This document shows, in pieces, positions 44,886 through 56,916 of a DNA stretch of 64,000 nt. A program made the translations under genes and the position numbers. The stretch spans positions 1,555,726-1,619,725 of the forward strand of contig NW_017264193.1 of the NCBI RefSeq assembly GCF_001619985.1, in the 5' to 3' direction. Position 1 is the first letter of the stretch. Every line of letters begins with the position of its first letter. Source of the stretch: Xylona heveae TC161. Taxonomy: Eukaryota > Ascomycota > Xylonomycetes > Xylonales > Xylonaceae. The notes under the pieces were generated by a model. That model searched no databases. It was given only the letters and a program-made list of their open reading frames with translations, and was not told the DNA's origin.

Positions 44886-47800
44886 ATGATCCTGAGTCGT
44901 CGAGATGGCATCATCGCTGGTGTCGTCACCTTCATTGCTTGGGGATACACGGTTCACTGGGCTCCAACACTTCGCTGGACTCCGCATGCTTTCGTCGCTG
45001 GCTTCGCTCTAGCAATCGGCGGATTTATCGCGATAATTCTGCTCACCTCGAGAGGAATATCATATCCGCGGAAAATCTCGAGGTACAGGACGACCCATGT
45101 CGCGTTCGTCACTTCAAAACTATGGGCGGCAGAAGTGGCAGCGTTGAAGCTCAGATCCGCGTACAAACGAAAACCCTTATATCCATCATCCTTTGTGATA
45201 TCCGATGGGATTGACAGCCTATTGGATCTGGTACTGCGCGACTTCGTCACCTCCTGGTATGGGAGTATCAGCAAGGATCCCTCTTTTATAAATGAAGTGG
45301 ACCGCGCCACATGTGCTGCTTTGGTAAACATCAGGGATAGACTCTTCTCCATAGATCTTGTCGAGGTCGCTATCTCGCGGTTCGTGCCGATTATAACGGC
45401 GCATTTCAAGGATTTTTGTGAAGCGGAGCGTACTGTACGAGGCAAATATCTCAATCGGAATGTGACAGAGTCTGAAGAGCTTGATCTAGCAATAGCTGCC
45501 AGGTATCGAAATGGCAATCTTCACCCGGCAGCAACTCTCTTGTTTTCAAATACGCAGCTGGCACAACAACAACACTTGCGAAAAGTCGTCGAGACAATCT
45601 TACCACAAGTGATGCCAGAAGAAATGATTCGAAGTCGTTCTGTATTCGTACTGATCAGGGAAATTGTCGCGTGCGCACTGCTGCTTCCAATCATGCAAAT
45701 GCTGTCGGAGCCAGATACTTGGAATCAAATGATGGAAGCATACGTAAGTTCCTTTTCCACTATTATAATTAAGGTCCATCTAATAGACAATTAGGGCCGG
45801 ACTATGTTGCAGGACCGGAAAACGGTGCGGAGGCTGCGCGCCGCGCTAGATGAGCATGCTTCTCCTACACCCAAATCCAAGATGGCTACTGCCTTCCCTA
45901 GATTAGCGCCTCGCGATAACGAACGGAAGTTTGAGAAATTTATTCGGGCTATCCGGCAGTGTCACAATTTATCGGATGCGCGACGCTTCAGAAGTGAGAT
46001 TTCCCGCCAGCTGAAGCGCGAATCCCTGGTTGAGGGTCAGGACTTGGTTTATATCAGGCGTCTGGAGACTGGGAAGAGACTGTTAGATCAAAAAGTAACC
46101 CAGCTGTCTGCGGGAACGGGATCAGCTGGGCCAGCAGCTCGGCCAGGTCTGAGAAAGACTCTCACTACTTCTCGTCTGGAAAGCGCATCACTTGTGGAAG
46201 TGTTACGCGACGCGGCTGGGTGCTCATATTTCATGGAATACATGGACCGGCAACGCTTAATGAGCCTTGTGCAATTCTGGGTCGTGGTTGACGGCCTCCG
46301 AAACCCTTTAGAAGACGATCTCTTGGAATCTTCTGATACCTCGAACAACCCCCAGAGCTGGTCTGATACCGATAGAAGTGACCTGGCCCTCATTAATGAG
46401 GGATATTTATCCCGACCGGAGTTGAAGGTCCCCGACTATACGAGAGAGGTCGTACGAAAATTCCTTGCTGCTGGACGCCGTGCCACTCTTTCTCAGTACC
46501 AGGATGCTCGTGGGGCTGTCCTTCGCGCGCAAACAGCAGTCCTTGAAGACATGGAGCGTCGTCATTTTCCAAATTTCAGGAAGTCAGATCTTTACTACAA
46601 ATATCTGACATCAGACGAATCCTCAACCCCTCTAGCGATTTCTACCCCCGCGCGTTTACCCAGTCCTCCACCTCGAACCTCAACGCGGATGTCGGGAGCC
46701 AAGTATTCAGCACTGGCCAATGTCCCGCCCAGGATGAATAGCAAGGGCTCAGAGCTTCAACGCCAGGCACTCTCATCAACAGATTTAACAGCTATCGCAA
46801 GGCTGTCGGAGGAGCTGGCTCCTCCGCGGCGTTCACTCGAAAGTACAGCTTCTTCGCCTCTATTTGACGATGATTATGACAATGACCCTCTTGCTCGTTC
46901 AAGAAGCAGCTTCGAAAGAGAAGCGGGAACGAAAGATTCAGGTGCTGGTGCCAATGAAAAGGTGGTCGAAGCTATGGAGGCTGCACTGAATGACATTATG
47001 GAGCAGCGTCCAAGCTTGGAAGATTCTCGCGGATCTTTATTTGATCCTCCGCCAGCTAATGCGCCTTTGTTTCAAGATAACGATAGCCTGGATAGTGTAA
47101 CCGTAGCACCTACTGGTCCGAGAAAAGACAAGAACAGACCAAACATATCCTCCTTAGGGCTTGTGAGCGAACCGTCACGATTCGGGGTTTTCTCCGAGGA
47201 TGATCTCTTTCCTGAGGAAGGCAATTTTCTGTCAGACGAGTATGAGGAGCCTGAGGAGTCTGATAATGAGAAATCTTTGGAGGAAGAGATCCAACAAGCT
47301 GCGCCAGGAGATCTTGGCTTGACAGAGGCTATCACTGCACTTTCCTCGGACATTGAAAAGCTTACATCTCAAGATTCAATCATTGATTCATTGTTGCGCA
47401 AGGCTGAACTTACTAACAATAATGCTGAGCTGCGAATTCTGCGGAAATCAAGGGCCAGTTTGGAACGCGAGATACAGCGCAAAACTCTTCAAAGGCAGCA
47501 GTACATTGTTCAGGAAAGCGATAATAGTCTATATGGTCGCTCGGGCGTGGAAATTAAATCAGTGGTAGTTGGTACGGATGACGAAGGGAAAGAATATGCT
47601 CTCTGTATGATCCACAATTCTCCCCACTTAATAGATTTGAAACTGACTTGTAAAGATGTTATTGAAGTTCATCGCGATGCTGGAGAAAAGATGCCAGCAG
47701 CTACTTGGGCCATTGCACGACGCTATAGCGAGTTTCACAGCCTTCACCAAAGGCTCCGGGCAAAGTACCCTTCTGTTCGACAACTCGACTTCCCGAGACG

Positions 47801-48759
47801 GCGGGTGGTGATGAAGCTACAGAGAGACTTCCTCCACAAGCGGCGGCTCTCTCTTCAGCATTATCTCAGAGTAAGTGCAACCATTTACTACTGGAAGAAC
47901 CCAAGCTCATTTGATGTAGGAACTGCTGCAGTTGCCAGATGTTTGCAGCAGCAGGGATCTGCGGGCCTTCCTGTCACAGCAGGCGATCATTCCCACCGAT
48001 GGTGAAGGTCAAGAAGCTCAAAAGGGTGACATTGTCACCAGAATTTACAATTCCGTTGCAGACGGCATGGAAGACTTTCTTGGCAACATACCAGTGCTAG
48101 ATCAGCTGTCACTTGCGGGCCAAAATCTAGTCAGCGCCGCAACGACACAACTTAGTCAAACAAGTTCGGCAGTTTCCGGGGATCCAGTTGCCGCCGAAGA
48201 AGCCGAGAAGGAAATGAACGCCTTTGAGAATCGAGAAATCGTGCCATTTGTCAAGCCTATATGCGACATTTTTCTTGAGATTTTTGAGCTCAATAAAGGA
48301 AACAACTGGCTTCGTGGCCGCGCTGTGGTTGTTGTGCTTCATCAGTTGCTTGGGGGAACTATCGAAAAGAAAGTCCGAGAAAATGTGCAGACACTTTTAC
48401 AAGAAGAGGCAATCCTCAGATATATAAACCTGGTCAAGGATACCATGTGGCCTGGTGGGGAAATGCGCAAGGGAAATCAAGCTCGCTCTTCAGCAGAGAA
48501 GACGAGAAGCAAACTGGGAGCCAGTCTCATGCTCGCAAGTTTAGTCCCCGATCTTGCGGGAAACGTTGTGGGTCGGACGAATGCGCAAGCAGCAAGTAGG
48601 AAAATATTTGCTACATTAAATAATCACAGACTAAAGTAAGTGCGACTCAGGAAGCAACATCGAAGAAAGGTACTGACATTTTTCAGCACTCATCTTGCGT
48701 TTACTTTGTTCGATGAGATTGTAAAGATAATTTTTGGTGACATGATGAGTCTCCGGTAA
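44886..48759 (+). CDS. mdm1: Mdm1-type sorting nexin (TM-PXA-RGS-PX-Nexin_C), ER-vacuole tether
   Basis: Four exons: 44886-45743, 45795-47870, 47920-48635 and 48687-48759, giving 1240 residues. Two N-terminal hydrophobic segments (GIIAGVVTFIAWGYTVHWAP and AFVAGFALAIGGFIAIILL) anchor it in the ER. The PXA domain covers about 95-280 (LDLVLRDFVTSWYGSISKDP, ICREIVACALL-like IREIVACALLLPIMQML). An RGS-like domain is at about 415-560 (SLVEVLRDAAGCSYFMEYMD). The PX domain is at about 875-990 (WAIARRYSEFHSLHQRLRAK). The Nexin_C domain closes the protein (FVKPICDIFLEIFELNKGNN). Yeast Mdm1 tethers ER to vacuole at nucleus-vacuole junctions through PX binding to PI3P, and PXA binds fatty acids for lipid-droplet budding. 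The start at 44886 is the first ATG of the frame, leading straight into the membrane anchor. Confidence 0.94.
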
Positions 48760-49569
48760 AGCGATTGTAGACTATTTGGCATCAATAATGATTTATGAGA
48801 GCATGAATCTTGCAAAACTGGCGTTGGTTTGACATTTGTCCATTAATCAAATATTAATGCTAATTCAATCGAAGCAAATATCACGCATTCCAAGCTTGCT
48901 TTTGTTGGTGCGACATTTAACTGTCGCAAAGCATCGCATGGTGTTATACCAACTGTAATGTTTGAATGCGATTAATCCTTTTTTTTTTTTTTTTTCTTTT
49001 TTTTGCTGCTGGGAAGAAAACAATAGAAGAGGAAAACTGAAAATTAAAAGCAAAAAAAAAAAACCATAAAAAGTAATACGTGGGAAATTTTACACATGGT
49101 TTGATATTTATTTCCGCGAATGTTTTTACGCGGCAAGAAATGCGAGACGAGTAATAATATTTCAAAGCCGCATCGATTTAAAAGTCTCTTTATATATATT
49201 ACATCTTCGTCGCTGCAAAAATATCTAGACACCTACCTAAGTTATGGCTTCAGCAGTCGGCATGCAATATACCACCTAGGGTATTATTGTATCAACTCAT
49301 TGATGGACCCCTGCCAGTCCGTAGGGCTGAACGGAATCTCCCGCGGTTGCTACCACCGCTTCACCAACGGAGTCCACACTGGACCTCCGACGTCAAACAT
49401 CTCTTGCTAGCTGGAGCACGACTCTTACAAAGGTTGATACGAATTGAACATTTTGCCAAATTCAATGACATGATTATCTCCCACACATAGCTCAGGCGAT
49501 TACACTTCCTTGGCATCTCCAAATAGACCAGGTTCAACATCATATGACCAACCTCATTGCTGATAAATC
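48760..49569. other. Intergenic region between the mdm1-type gene and vps25
   Basis: About 810 bp, AT-rich, with a T17 run (48979-48995) followed by T8. It contains the mdm1 3' region and the vps25 promoter. No coding content was recognised. Confidence 0.5.
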
Positions 49570-50379
49570 ATGGCATCGTCACTGACGCCTTCCCTTGCTC
49601 CTGCGACGACTGCAACAAGCTATACTCTGCCGCCTACAGGGTTGAGTGAACCAACAAGAATCGAGCCAGCAAATGCACTGCCATCCGGGAACCAACCATC
49701 TTTTGCATACCCTCCGTTATATAATTTCCCACCGTTTTATACGCTCCAGCCAAACACCACGACACGCCAAGCGCAGCTACAAGCATGGTCGGGTCTGATT
49801 CAATCGTACTGCAAATATCATAGGACTTGGAGACTATCATTGGTTGATGCGATAGACACGCCTTTATTCAGGAATGACGCTTTGAACAGAAGACTAAGCC
49901 TCGCCGATGCCCAAACGGTCCTAGACTGGATGGCAAACAAGGATGCAGGCGGTGGTGGTGGCCGAGCAGAGTGGATCTCCACGAAAGATAAGAGCTTGGC
50001 ATGGATTTATTGGAGGAGACCCGAAGAATGGGCAGAACTTATTGCAGGCTGGGTATGTTTATTTACTGTTTGTCGACCACAGGATAGCATACACTGATGA
50101 CGCAACTCTCGCGGCTTAGGTCGATGATACAGGTCAGAAGAATACGGTTCTTACGTTTTACGAGCTCATGGAGGGTGAGATGACTACTTCACAAGGTAGG
50201 CATATTCTCTATTGCACCAGTATTCTGCAGCTGTGATTCATGTACGACGCGGCTGACATGACTTAGAATTTCATGGCATGGACCCAGACCTGTTTCAGAA
50301 ATCGCTTAATCTTCTGGTCAAGCGGGGCAGGGCCCAGGTATTCGGGTCTGAAGACCAACAGGGTGTCAAATTCTTCTAG
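49570..50379 (+). CDS. vps25: ESCRT-II complex subunit Vps25
   Basis: Three exons: 49570-50052, 50120-50195 and 50267-50379, giving 223 residues against about 200 in yeast. After a Pro/Thr-rich N-terminal extension come the two tandem winged-helix domains. The first starts FAYPPLYNFPPFYTLQPN, carrying the PPxY-like motif known to contact Vps22/Vps36, and continues QAWSGLIQSYCKYHRTWRLS. The second covers KSLAWIYWRRPEEWAELIAG, TVLTFYELMEGE and FQKSLNLLVKRGRAQVFGSE. Two Vps25 copies join Vps22 and Vps36 in ESCRT-II, which nucleates ESCRT-III on endosomes for sorting ubiquitinated cargo into multivesicular bodies. In filamentous ascomycetes ESCRT also supports PacC pH signalling. Its 3' end faces that of the mitochondrial HMG gene. 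Confidence 0.95.
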
Positions 50380-50814
50380 GCGGTTAGAGGAAAATTGTTT
50401 GTTCAATCCGGAAGATCAAGTCTTACTGACTCTAAACTTTGCATTACTGAACAGCAGCTATAATACAGGCGTCAGAGTGGGGCGTTTGGAAGGGAATGGT
50501 GAACACTCAAAGACGACGTCGAAACGACCACATAAAATCCTTTGATGCTCTACATTCGAGTTTGCGATCTGGCACCGTCCAAAACTGGTGGCACAAACCC
50601 GAGAAAGAAGCAAACAGGTCCTTAACGGGGCAAGTAAGATGATATCCTGCATTAGCTGAGCTCAACACCGAGGAGAAAGCGCTGGAAATTGGGAATTGAG
50701 AAGGGCAGGAAAATGCTCATGGCGTAAACGCTTGCCATTCATGGAAGTTGCATTTGCCAAATTCCGCTAATCGCCGGGAATCTTTTAAAGAACCAGGTGT
50801 GAAAGATTCAATCT
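50380..50814. other. Convergent 3' ends of vps25 and the mitochondrial HMG gene
   Basis: A 435-bp spacer holding both 3' UTRs. Short frames here have no recognisable content. Confidence 0.6.
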
Positions 50815-51875
50815 CTAAGTAAGCGCGGGAGCCTTGGATCCGGCTTCGCGGCCGTAGACATCCTTGAACTCCTTCTGATATTTTTCTTTCTCGGCTTCTG
50901 CCTGCTGGATGTATTTCTGTAGATAGACTCCCTTTAGTATACCATATGTTTAAGAGATGTGCTGAAGATTTACCTGTTTTTCACTCTGAGGTAATTCCTT
51001 CCATGCCTTGGCAATAGCCAACCCTCTCTCTGTGAATGAAGAGCTTTGAAGCTCGGTGCTGTTGTACTTCTCCTTGAAAAACAGCGTGTAATGGTTGGGA
51101 GGAGGTTTGACCTGCCGATCATCCTTGAGAATTGGAATCTTTTTGTTCTTTAGACGCCGACTAAGAACTCTCCGAGCACGGTTGGCGGTCTGGATCTCCT
51201 CAGGTGTGTGAGACTCAATCCATTTCTTGAGAGCGGCTTCGTTATTTGCCTTGTTCTTCTCGGCAATGCGGTCATATCGCTTCGTATTTTCCGTCAGTCG
51301 AATTTCAGCACAGATTTTCTCGGAATACTATCAGGACTCACCTCACGCTCCTCTGGTGAGAAAGACCTATATCTCTCACCAGCTTCGCTTGCACGAAGTC
51401 CTTTACCGCCCTCGCTCATCTCAATATTCAAAACCATGAAAGCGGTCTCGGGGAGAGGCTTTGGTCCTTCGAGCGCGGTAGCTTTCAATTGGCGAATTTG
51501 CGCCCTTTCCTTCTTCTTCTGTGCTTCAAGCTTTTGTTCCTCGGTCAATACCTTCTTCGAACGACCACTCTTCGCTTTCGGCTTGGCCTTTGTTTTCTTG
51601 GTCTTCTTGCTTGTTGTTGTCTTTTTCTTCGAAGCCTTTGGTTTTGCTGTCGCTGTAGCAAAAGATCGAATAGCTTGCGATTGGAGCCGAATGCTCAGAG
51701 GACTCCATTTTGCGGTTTGTGGGCCAGAAAAGGTGGTTGACACGCCCTGGACACGCTTTGGATTCTGAAGCAGCTGCGCGATCCGAGTTGTTTTGGTGAC
51801 GTTAATCCTCAGGCCTCGCACACATACGCGTGCTGTAGGTCCGATCATCTTTGCAAAATAAGCTCTCGAGAACAA
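50815..51875 (-). CDS. Mitochondrial HMG-box DNA-packaging protein (Abf2/TFAM-like)
   Basis: Three minus-strand exons: 51342-51875, 50974-51279 and 50815-50916, giving 313 residues. The first 90 residues are rich in Arg, Ser and Ala with few acids, a typical mitochondrial presequence. A Lys-rich linker (KKTTTSKKTKKTKAK) follows. Two HMG-like boxes can be traced. Box A is at about 140-205 (LPETAFMVLN, RYRSFSPEERERYDRIAE). Box B is at about 235-300 (PPPNHYTLFFKEKYNS, IAKAWKELPQSEKQKYIQQA). This layout resembles yeast Abf2 and animal TFAM, which bend and compact mtDNA. An alternative start at Met10 (51848) would leave a shorter presequence. Targeting is inferred from composition. It is divergent from prp5, with 640 bp between start codons. 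Confidence 0.85.
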
Positions 51876-52515
51876 TAGAATTGTAGCGCGAGAGATTGCA
51901 AAGAGATTGCAAGAAGCTTGTCGGTATGCTTGTCAAAAAAGGGGAGACTGATCTTGCGAGCGCAGCTGGGGAGGCTGGTGAGCCTGGTAATGGTGGTGGT
52001 TCCTGCAGCGGGTACGAGCAGTCGGCAAGAGAAATCCAGCTACCTAAAGCTTCACCCACGTATTTTGGACTGCGCAGTACCCCGAAGTAACGGATGACCT
52101 TACGTCCGGCCCTTTCCAAATGCGGTATTGTCCAAGCACAAGCAAGGGAGTCCCACACAAACGTAATTCTAGGAGCTAAGCCTTTTTCAGCTTTCAAAGG
52201 AACAGCCGTGCTGCTTATGTAATAGTACGGTGGCATTTTATCGTCCCCAATAACTCTCAAATGTTGTCCGAGGCGTTGACGCAGTTTGGCCATTCAGTAT
52301 CACATTCTAACGTGGGAGCTTTTCCGTCAGGAGCCCGCGCGAATGTACCGGGAACGCATTCGAAATTCGCACCGTGTCTTGATCTGCATAGCTCGTAACT
52401 TGAAGTGAAGCTTCTGAACTTAAAACTCACAGCAGCCTTCAAGTGGGCCAAGAAGTCCGCGAGACAGACGCCGGATCACTGAAGTAACGCTCACTCACCG
52501 ATTCAGTTCGGGAAC
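51876..52515. promoter_or_regulatory. Shared upstream region of the mitochondrial HMG gene and prp5
   Basis: A 640-bp region between divergent starts. Small frames are present on both strands but none is recognisable. Both promoters must lie here. Confidence 0.55.
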
Positions 52516-55500
52516 ATGGCCCGCCGCGCGGACTCTCGCTCACCTTCGCCTGCAGGAAAGAGAAGCCAGCGGGGCGATGACCGTTACGAAAGAGATCGAA
52601 GGGATGATGGGAAACATTACAGACGCCGCAGCCGGTCAAGAAGCCCTGATGTTGGTCCCTCTGGACTTTCCCAACACAGACACAATTTCACTAACCTCAT
52701 GTCACAACAGCGACGTTATAGAGACCGTGATTCCCGCCGCAGAGATCGCTCCCTAGACTGGCGTGACCGCCGTGATGAGGATAGTTATCGCCCCAGTCGG
52801 CGAGATCGTTCTCGCGAAAGGAGACGCTCGCGGGACCGAGATGTAGGCAGGGACCGCCGTTATCGAAGCCGAGAAAGAGACTATCGCGATAGGCGAGATG
52901 ATTCCCGTGAAAGAGCGCGGCGACGCCGCGATGATTCTGCTGACTCTAGACGCAAGGCTAGACGGGAGGATAGCAAAGAGAGGGCTCCGAGTCTAACATC
53001 AAGCGTGAAGAACAGAGATGTATGTTTAGCCCCTTTGCCTTCTAGCAAGCTTCAGATGTATTCATTTGCTCTACAGTCATCCCGTCCCCCGACGCCTACG
53101 AAGCCGACAGAAGAGGAGAAGAAGGCCGAACGGTTGGCGAAATTGGAAGCATGGAAGAAAAAGCAGGCAGCCGAGCGAGACCGAAAGCAAAAGGAGTTAG
53201 AAGCTGCTGGTGGTGCTCGGAGTCTCCTTGAGGAGATGGATAAAAAGGCGACAGCACCTCCCACCACCACGGCGACTCCTATCTCGCCCACGACCCCGAT
53301 TGATTCCGCGGCGCCTGCCCCTTACGCTGGAAAGTTTGACCCCAAAGCAATAGCCAAGAAGGCAAATGCATCATCGTCGGGAGCAGCTGCGCTTGGAGAG
53401 GATGTGGCCCTTCCTCAACCTCCTAAGCCATCTACAAACTTGATCTCTGCAGCTTCCAGTGTTAAGGCTAACGAAACTACTAATGCTGCTCCAGGTGGCG
53501 CCCCTAGTAAGTTGATTAAATATTCTACAGAGGAGATGTTGAGATTGGCTGACCAATCGCCAGAAACCGGCACATCCCTGTCTCTAAAGGGTCGCGGAAA
53601 CGTTGGCAAGTTCGGTTTTGGTACAAAATTAGGTCCTGAAGGTGGAAAGGCTGCCCCAAAGCGGACTCTGGACTTTGGCGAGGAAGAATCTACGCGCAAG
53701 AAGCTGGAAAAGCTTCCGACCCCACCTCCTGGAGGTGAGGAGGACAATGAAGATACCGTGATGGCTAACGGCGTGGACGCTGAAGACGAAGATGACGAGG
53801 ACATTGGTATGCAGGATGCTGGAAACGAGGAGGAGGCCGCAGCAGCGGCCCGTGCAGCTGCCGAAAAGCGCGAAGAGAGGTTACAAAATCAGAATCGTGC
53901 TTACCAGTCGGGCGACAGTTCTGCAGCTGAGCTTGCGGAAACTAATGGTGAAGTCACCATGACGGATGCTGAGGCGCAGCCCGCTGCTGAAGAGGAAGAG
54001 GAGGAAATTGATCCTCTCGATGCTTTCATGTCTGAACTTGGGGAAGCTCGTAAAGGTCCCAAACCGAAAACTCTTTCCAAGGGTAAATTGCAAGAGCCAG
54101 AGGCAATGTTTGGCGATGATGACGTTGACCTCAGTGCTGTGGATGCCGACCCAGACGATATTTTAGCAATGGCCAAACAAGCAAGGAAGAAGAAGGACAT
54201 TCCAACTGTCAACCATGACAAAGTTGATTATGAATCTTTCCGGAAGAGCTTCTACAGCGAGCCCTCTGAGCTTGCCGAGCTGAACGAAGCGGAGGTCGCA
54301 GACTTGAGACTTGAGCTAGATGGCATCAAAGTGCGAGGAGTCGATGTGCCAAAGCCTGTTCAGAAATGGTCTCAGTTTGGCCTTGGCGTGCAGTCATTGG
54401 ACGTTATCCATAGGCTAGGTTACGACAAACCGACCTCGATCCAATCCCAGGCGGTGCCGGCTATCATGTCAGGGAGAGACGTGATTGGTGTAGCGAAAAC
54501 TGGTTCTGGAAAAACTGTTGCCTTTCTTCTGCCCATGTTCAGACATATCAAGGATCAACGGCCATTGGAATCGCTCGAGGGACCTGTGGCTTTAGTTATG
54601 ACTCCCACGCGAGAGTTAGCGACTCAGATTCATCGGGACTGCCGACCTTTCCTCAAGGCGCTAAACCTTCGAGCCGTGTGCGCATACGGCGGTGCACCCA
54701 TTAAGGATCAGATAGCGGACCTCAAACGGGGAGCCGAAATTATCGTTTGCACGCCTGGTCGAATGATTGATTTGCTGGCAGCAAACTCAGGAAGGGTGAC
54801 AAATCTACGACGCGTCACCTACGTCGTGCTTGACGAAGCAGACCGAATGTTTGATATGGGGTTTGAGCCCCAAGTCATGAAGATTCTAGCAAACATTCGA
54901 CCGGACAAGCAGACAGTGCTCTTCTCAGCTACTTTCCCTCGTCAAATGGAAGCTTTGGCTCGCAAAACGTTAGCGAAACCGGTTGAGATTATCGTCGGCG
55001 GTCGCAGCGTCGTTGCACCAGAGATTACGCAAATGGTTGAAGTTCGTGCTGAGGATACAAAATTCATTCGTTTGCTCGAACTTCTCGGCGAGCTCTATGA
55101 TGCAGATGAAGATGCCAGGACCCTTATATTCGTCGATCGTCAGGAATCTGCCGATAGCTTGCTGCGAGATCTTATGCGCAAAGGGTATCCGTGCATGTCA
55201 ATTCATGGTGGTAAGGATCAGATCGATCGTGACTCTACCATTTCGGACTTCAAAGCTGGAGTTGTTCCCATATTGGTTGCCACATCGGTCGCCGCGCGTG
55301 GGTTGGATGTCAAGCAGCTTAAACTGGTGGTTAATTATGACGCACCGAACCATCTCGAAGATTATGTCCATCGAGCAGGTCGGACGGGTAGAGCCGGCAA
55401 CACCGGAACGGCTGTCACATTTATTACGCCTGAACAGGAGCGGTACTCTGTAGATATCGCTAAAGCTCTGAAACAGAGTGGTCAAGATGTCCCAGCGCCG

Positions 55501-56333
55501 GTTCAGAACCTCGTTGATTCCTTCATCGAGAAAGTAAAGGCCGGAAAGGAGAAGGCTAGTGGCTCTGGATTCGGTGGTAAAGGTCTTGAGCGCCTCGACC
55601 AGGAACGTGATGCTGCACGCAATCGAGAGCGCAAGACATACAAAACTGGCGAGGAAGGCGAGGAAGAAGAAAAAGAGGAAACCAAAGAGGAAGAATTTGT
55701 CGTCAAGTCTGCAGCAGCAGCACAGGCGCCGGCTGCGCCGGCTGCTGCTGCTCCCACTACCACTGGCGTACCGAAGGGTATCGATTTGGACAAGATCACG
55801 GTGCATAAGACGGAAGCAGCCCCCCGTGCAGGGTCTTCGAACAACCCTCTCGATCGTGTCGGTCAAGCCGTCGCTGATATCCATTCGCGTCTTAGCAAGA
55901 CTGGGCAGATGCGGACTGGCGTACCAATCGACAACAAGGGCCCCGATGCTGGTGCATTCCACGCTACTCTGGAGATTAATGACTTCCCACGTGAGTGCTC
56001 CTCCCCTGACAACAGTTGCCATTCCGAGATCAGAACAGTCTTACTAACAGCTCTACAGAGAAGGCCCGTTGGGCCGTCACGAATCGCACAAATGTTGCGA
56101 AGATCCTCGAGGCCACTGGCACGTCGATTACCACGAAGGGCAGCTTCTATGGGCCAGGCAAAGAGCCACAAGCCGGGGAGAACCCCAAGCTGTATATTCT
56201 TGTGGAAGGCGATACGGAACTGGTGGTCACCAATGCTATGAGAGAGCTGATGAGATTGCTCAAGGAAGGTACGACTGCTGCCATGGACAGCGAAGCCAGA
56301 GCGCCTGCAAGTGGACGTTACAATGTCGTTTGA
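52516..56333 (+). CDS. prp5: DEAD-box pre-mRNA splicing helicase Prp5
   Basis: Four exons: 52516-52650, 52711-53019, 53077-55990 and 56059-56333, giving 1210 residues. The first two introns (60 and 57 nt) are multiples of three without stops; I treat them as introns because of good splice sites and because their removal restores the Arg/Asp/Ser-rich tract. The N-terminus is an RS/RD-like domain, followed by Lys/Glu helices and acidic stretches. The helicase core (about 600-970) has [17 protein letters not shown] (Q motif), AKTGSGKT (I), PTRELA (Ia), TPGR (Ib), DEAD (II), SAT (III), SVAARGLD (V) and [10 protein letters not shown] (VI). A KH-like C-terminal region follows ([40 protein letters not shown]). 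Prp5 remodels U2 snRNP and proofreads the branch site during prespliceosome formation. The last intron has a TACTAAC branch site. Confidence 0.95.
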
Positions 56334-56916
56334 TTGCATGTGCATATCCACATGCTCTTACCTGGCTTGTTGCATTTTGGGAAGATGGAAAATTTTTGGC
56401 GTGGTTATTACTAGCCGCCGCCCGCGCTGATGAGATATTCATGACGGAGTTGATACCATGCATATATACTACAATGTTAAAGTTTTGTACATTTAGACAA
56501 GATCTACTGGCAGGTCAGTTGCGTTGGAAAGCATCAAATTGATTGGTGGGGTGCACCATATGAGAAGTAGGACGGTAGTACGGTACGCCACGCAAACCAG
56601 GCGAACATGACTCGCCCTTCTCCCCCCGCGTCTCGGTAGACGGGATTTACGTCAGGGTCTGAGAGCACGGATCAACTGGGCTGGTCGTGTGTGCCTTGGA
56701 ATTCCTCTAGCCAGGAACTGCATCAAAGGTAAATGCTACGGAAAGGTCTCGCTTTATTTAACCGCCTTTTCGTCATAGCTACCCATCTTCTTTCTAAGCT
56801 TCCTCCTAGAGTCCCGAAGCTCATCTTCTTTTGTCTTCCAATTCTCATCGAACTTCTTTCTCTATCCTGCCTTCCCTACTCCTTAGTGTATCAACGAATC
56901 CCACACGCATCACAAA
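56334..56916. other. Intergenic region upstream of the small membrane-protein gene
   Basis: About 580 bp with the prp5 3' region and a pyrimidine-rich leader (56750-56910). Nothing else was seen. Confidence 0.5.
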
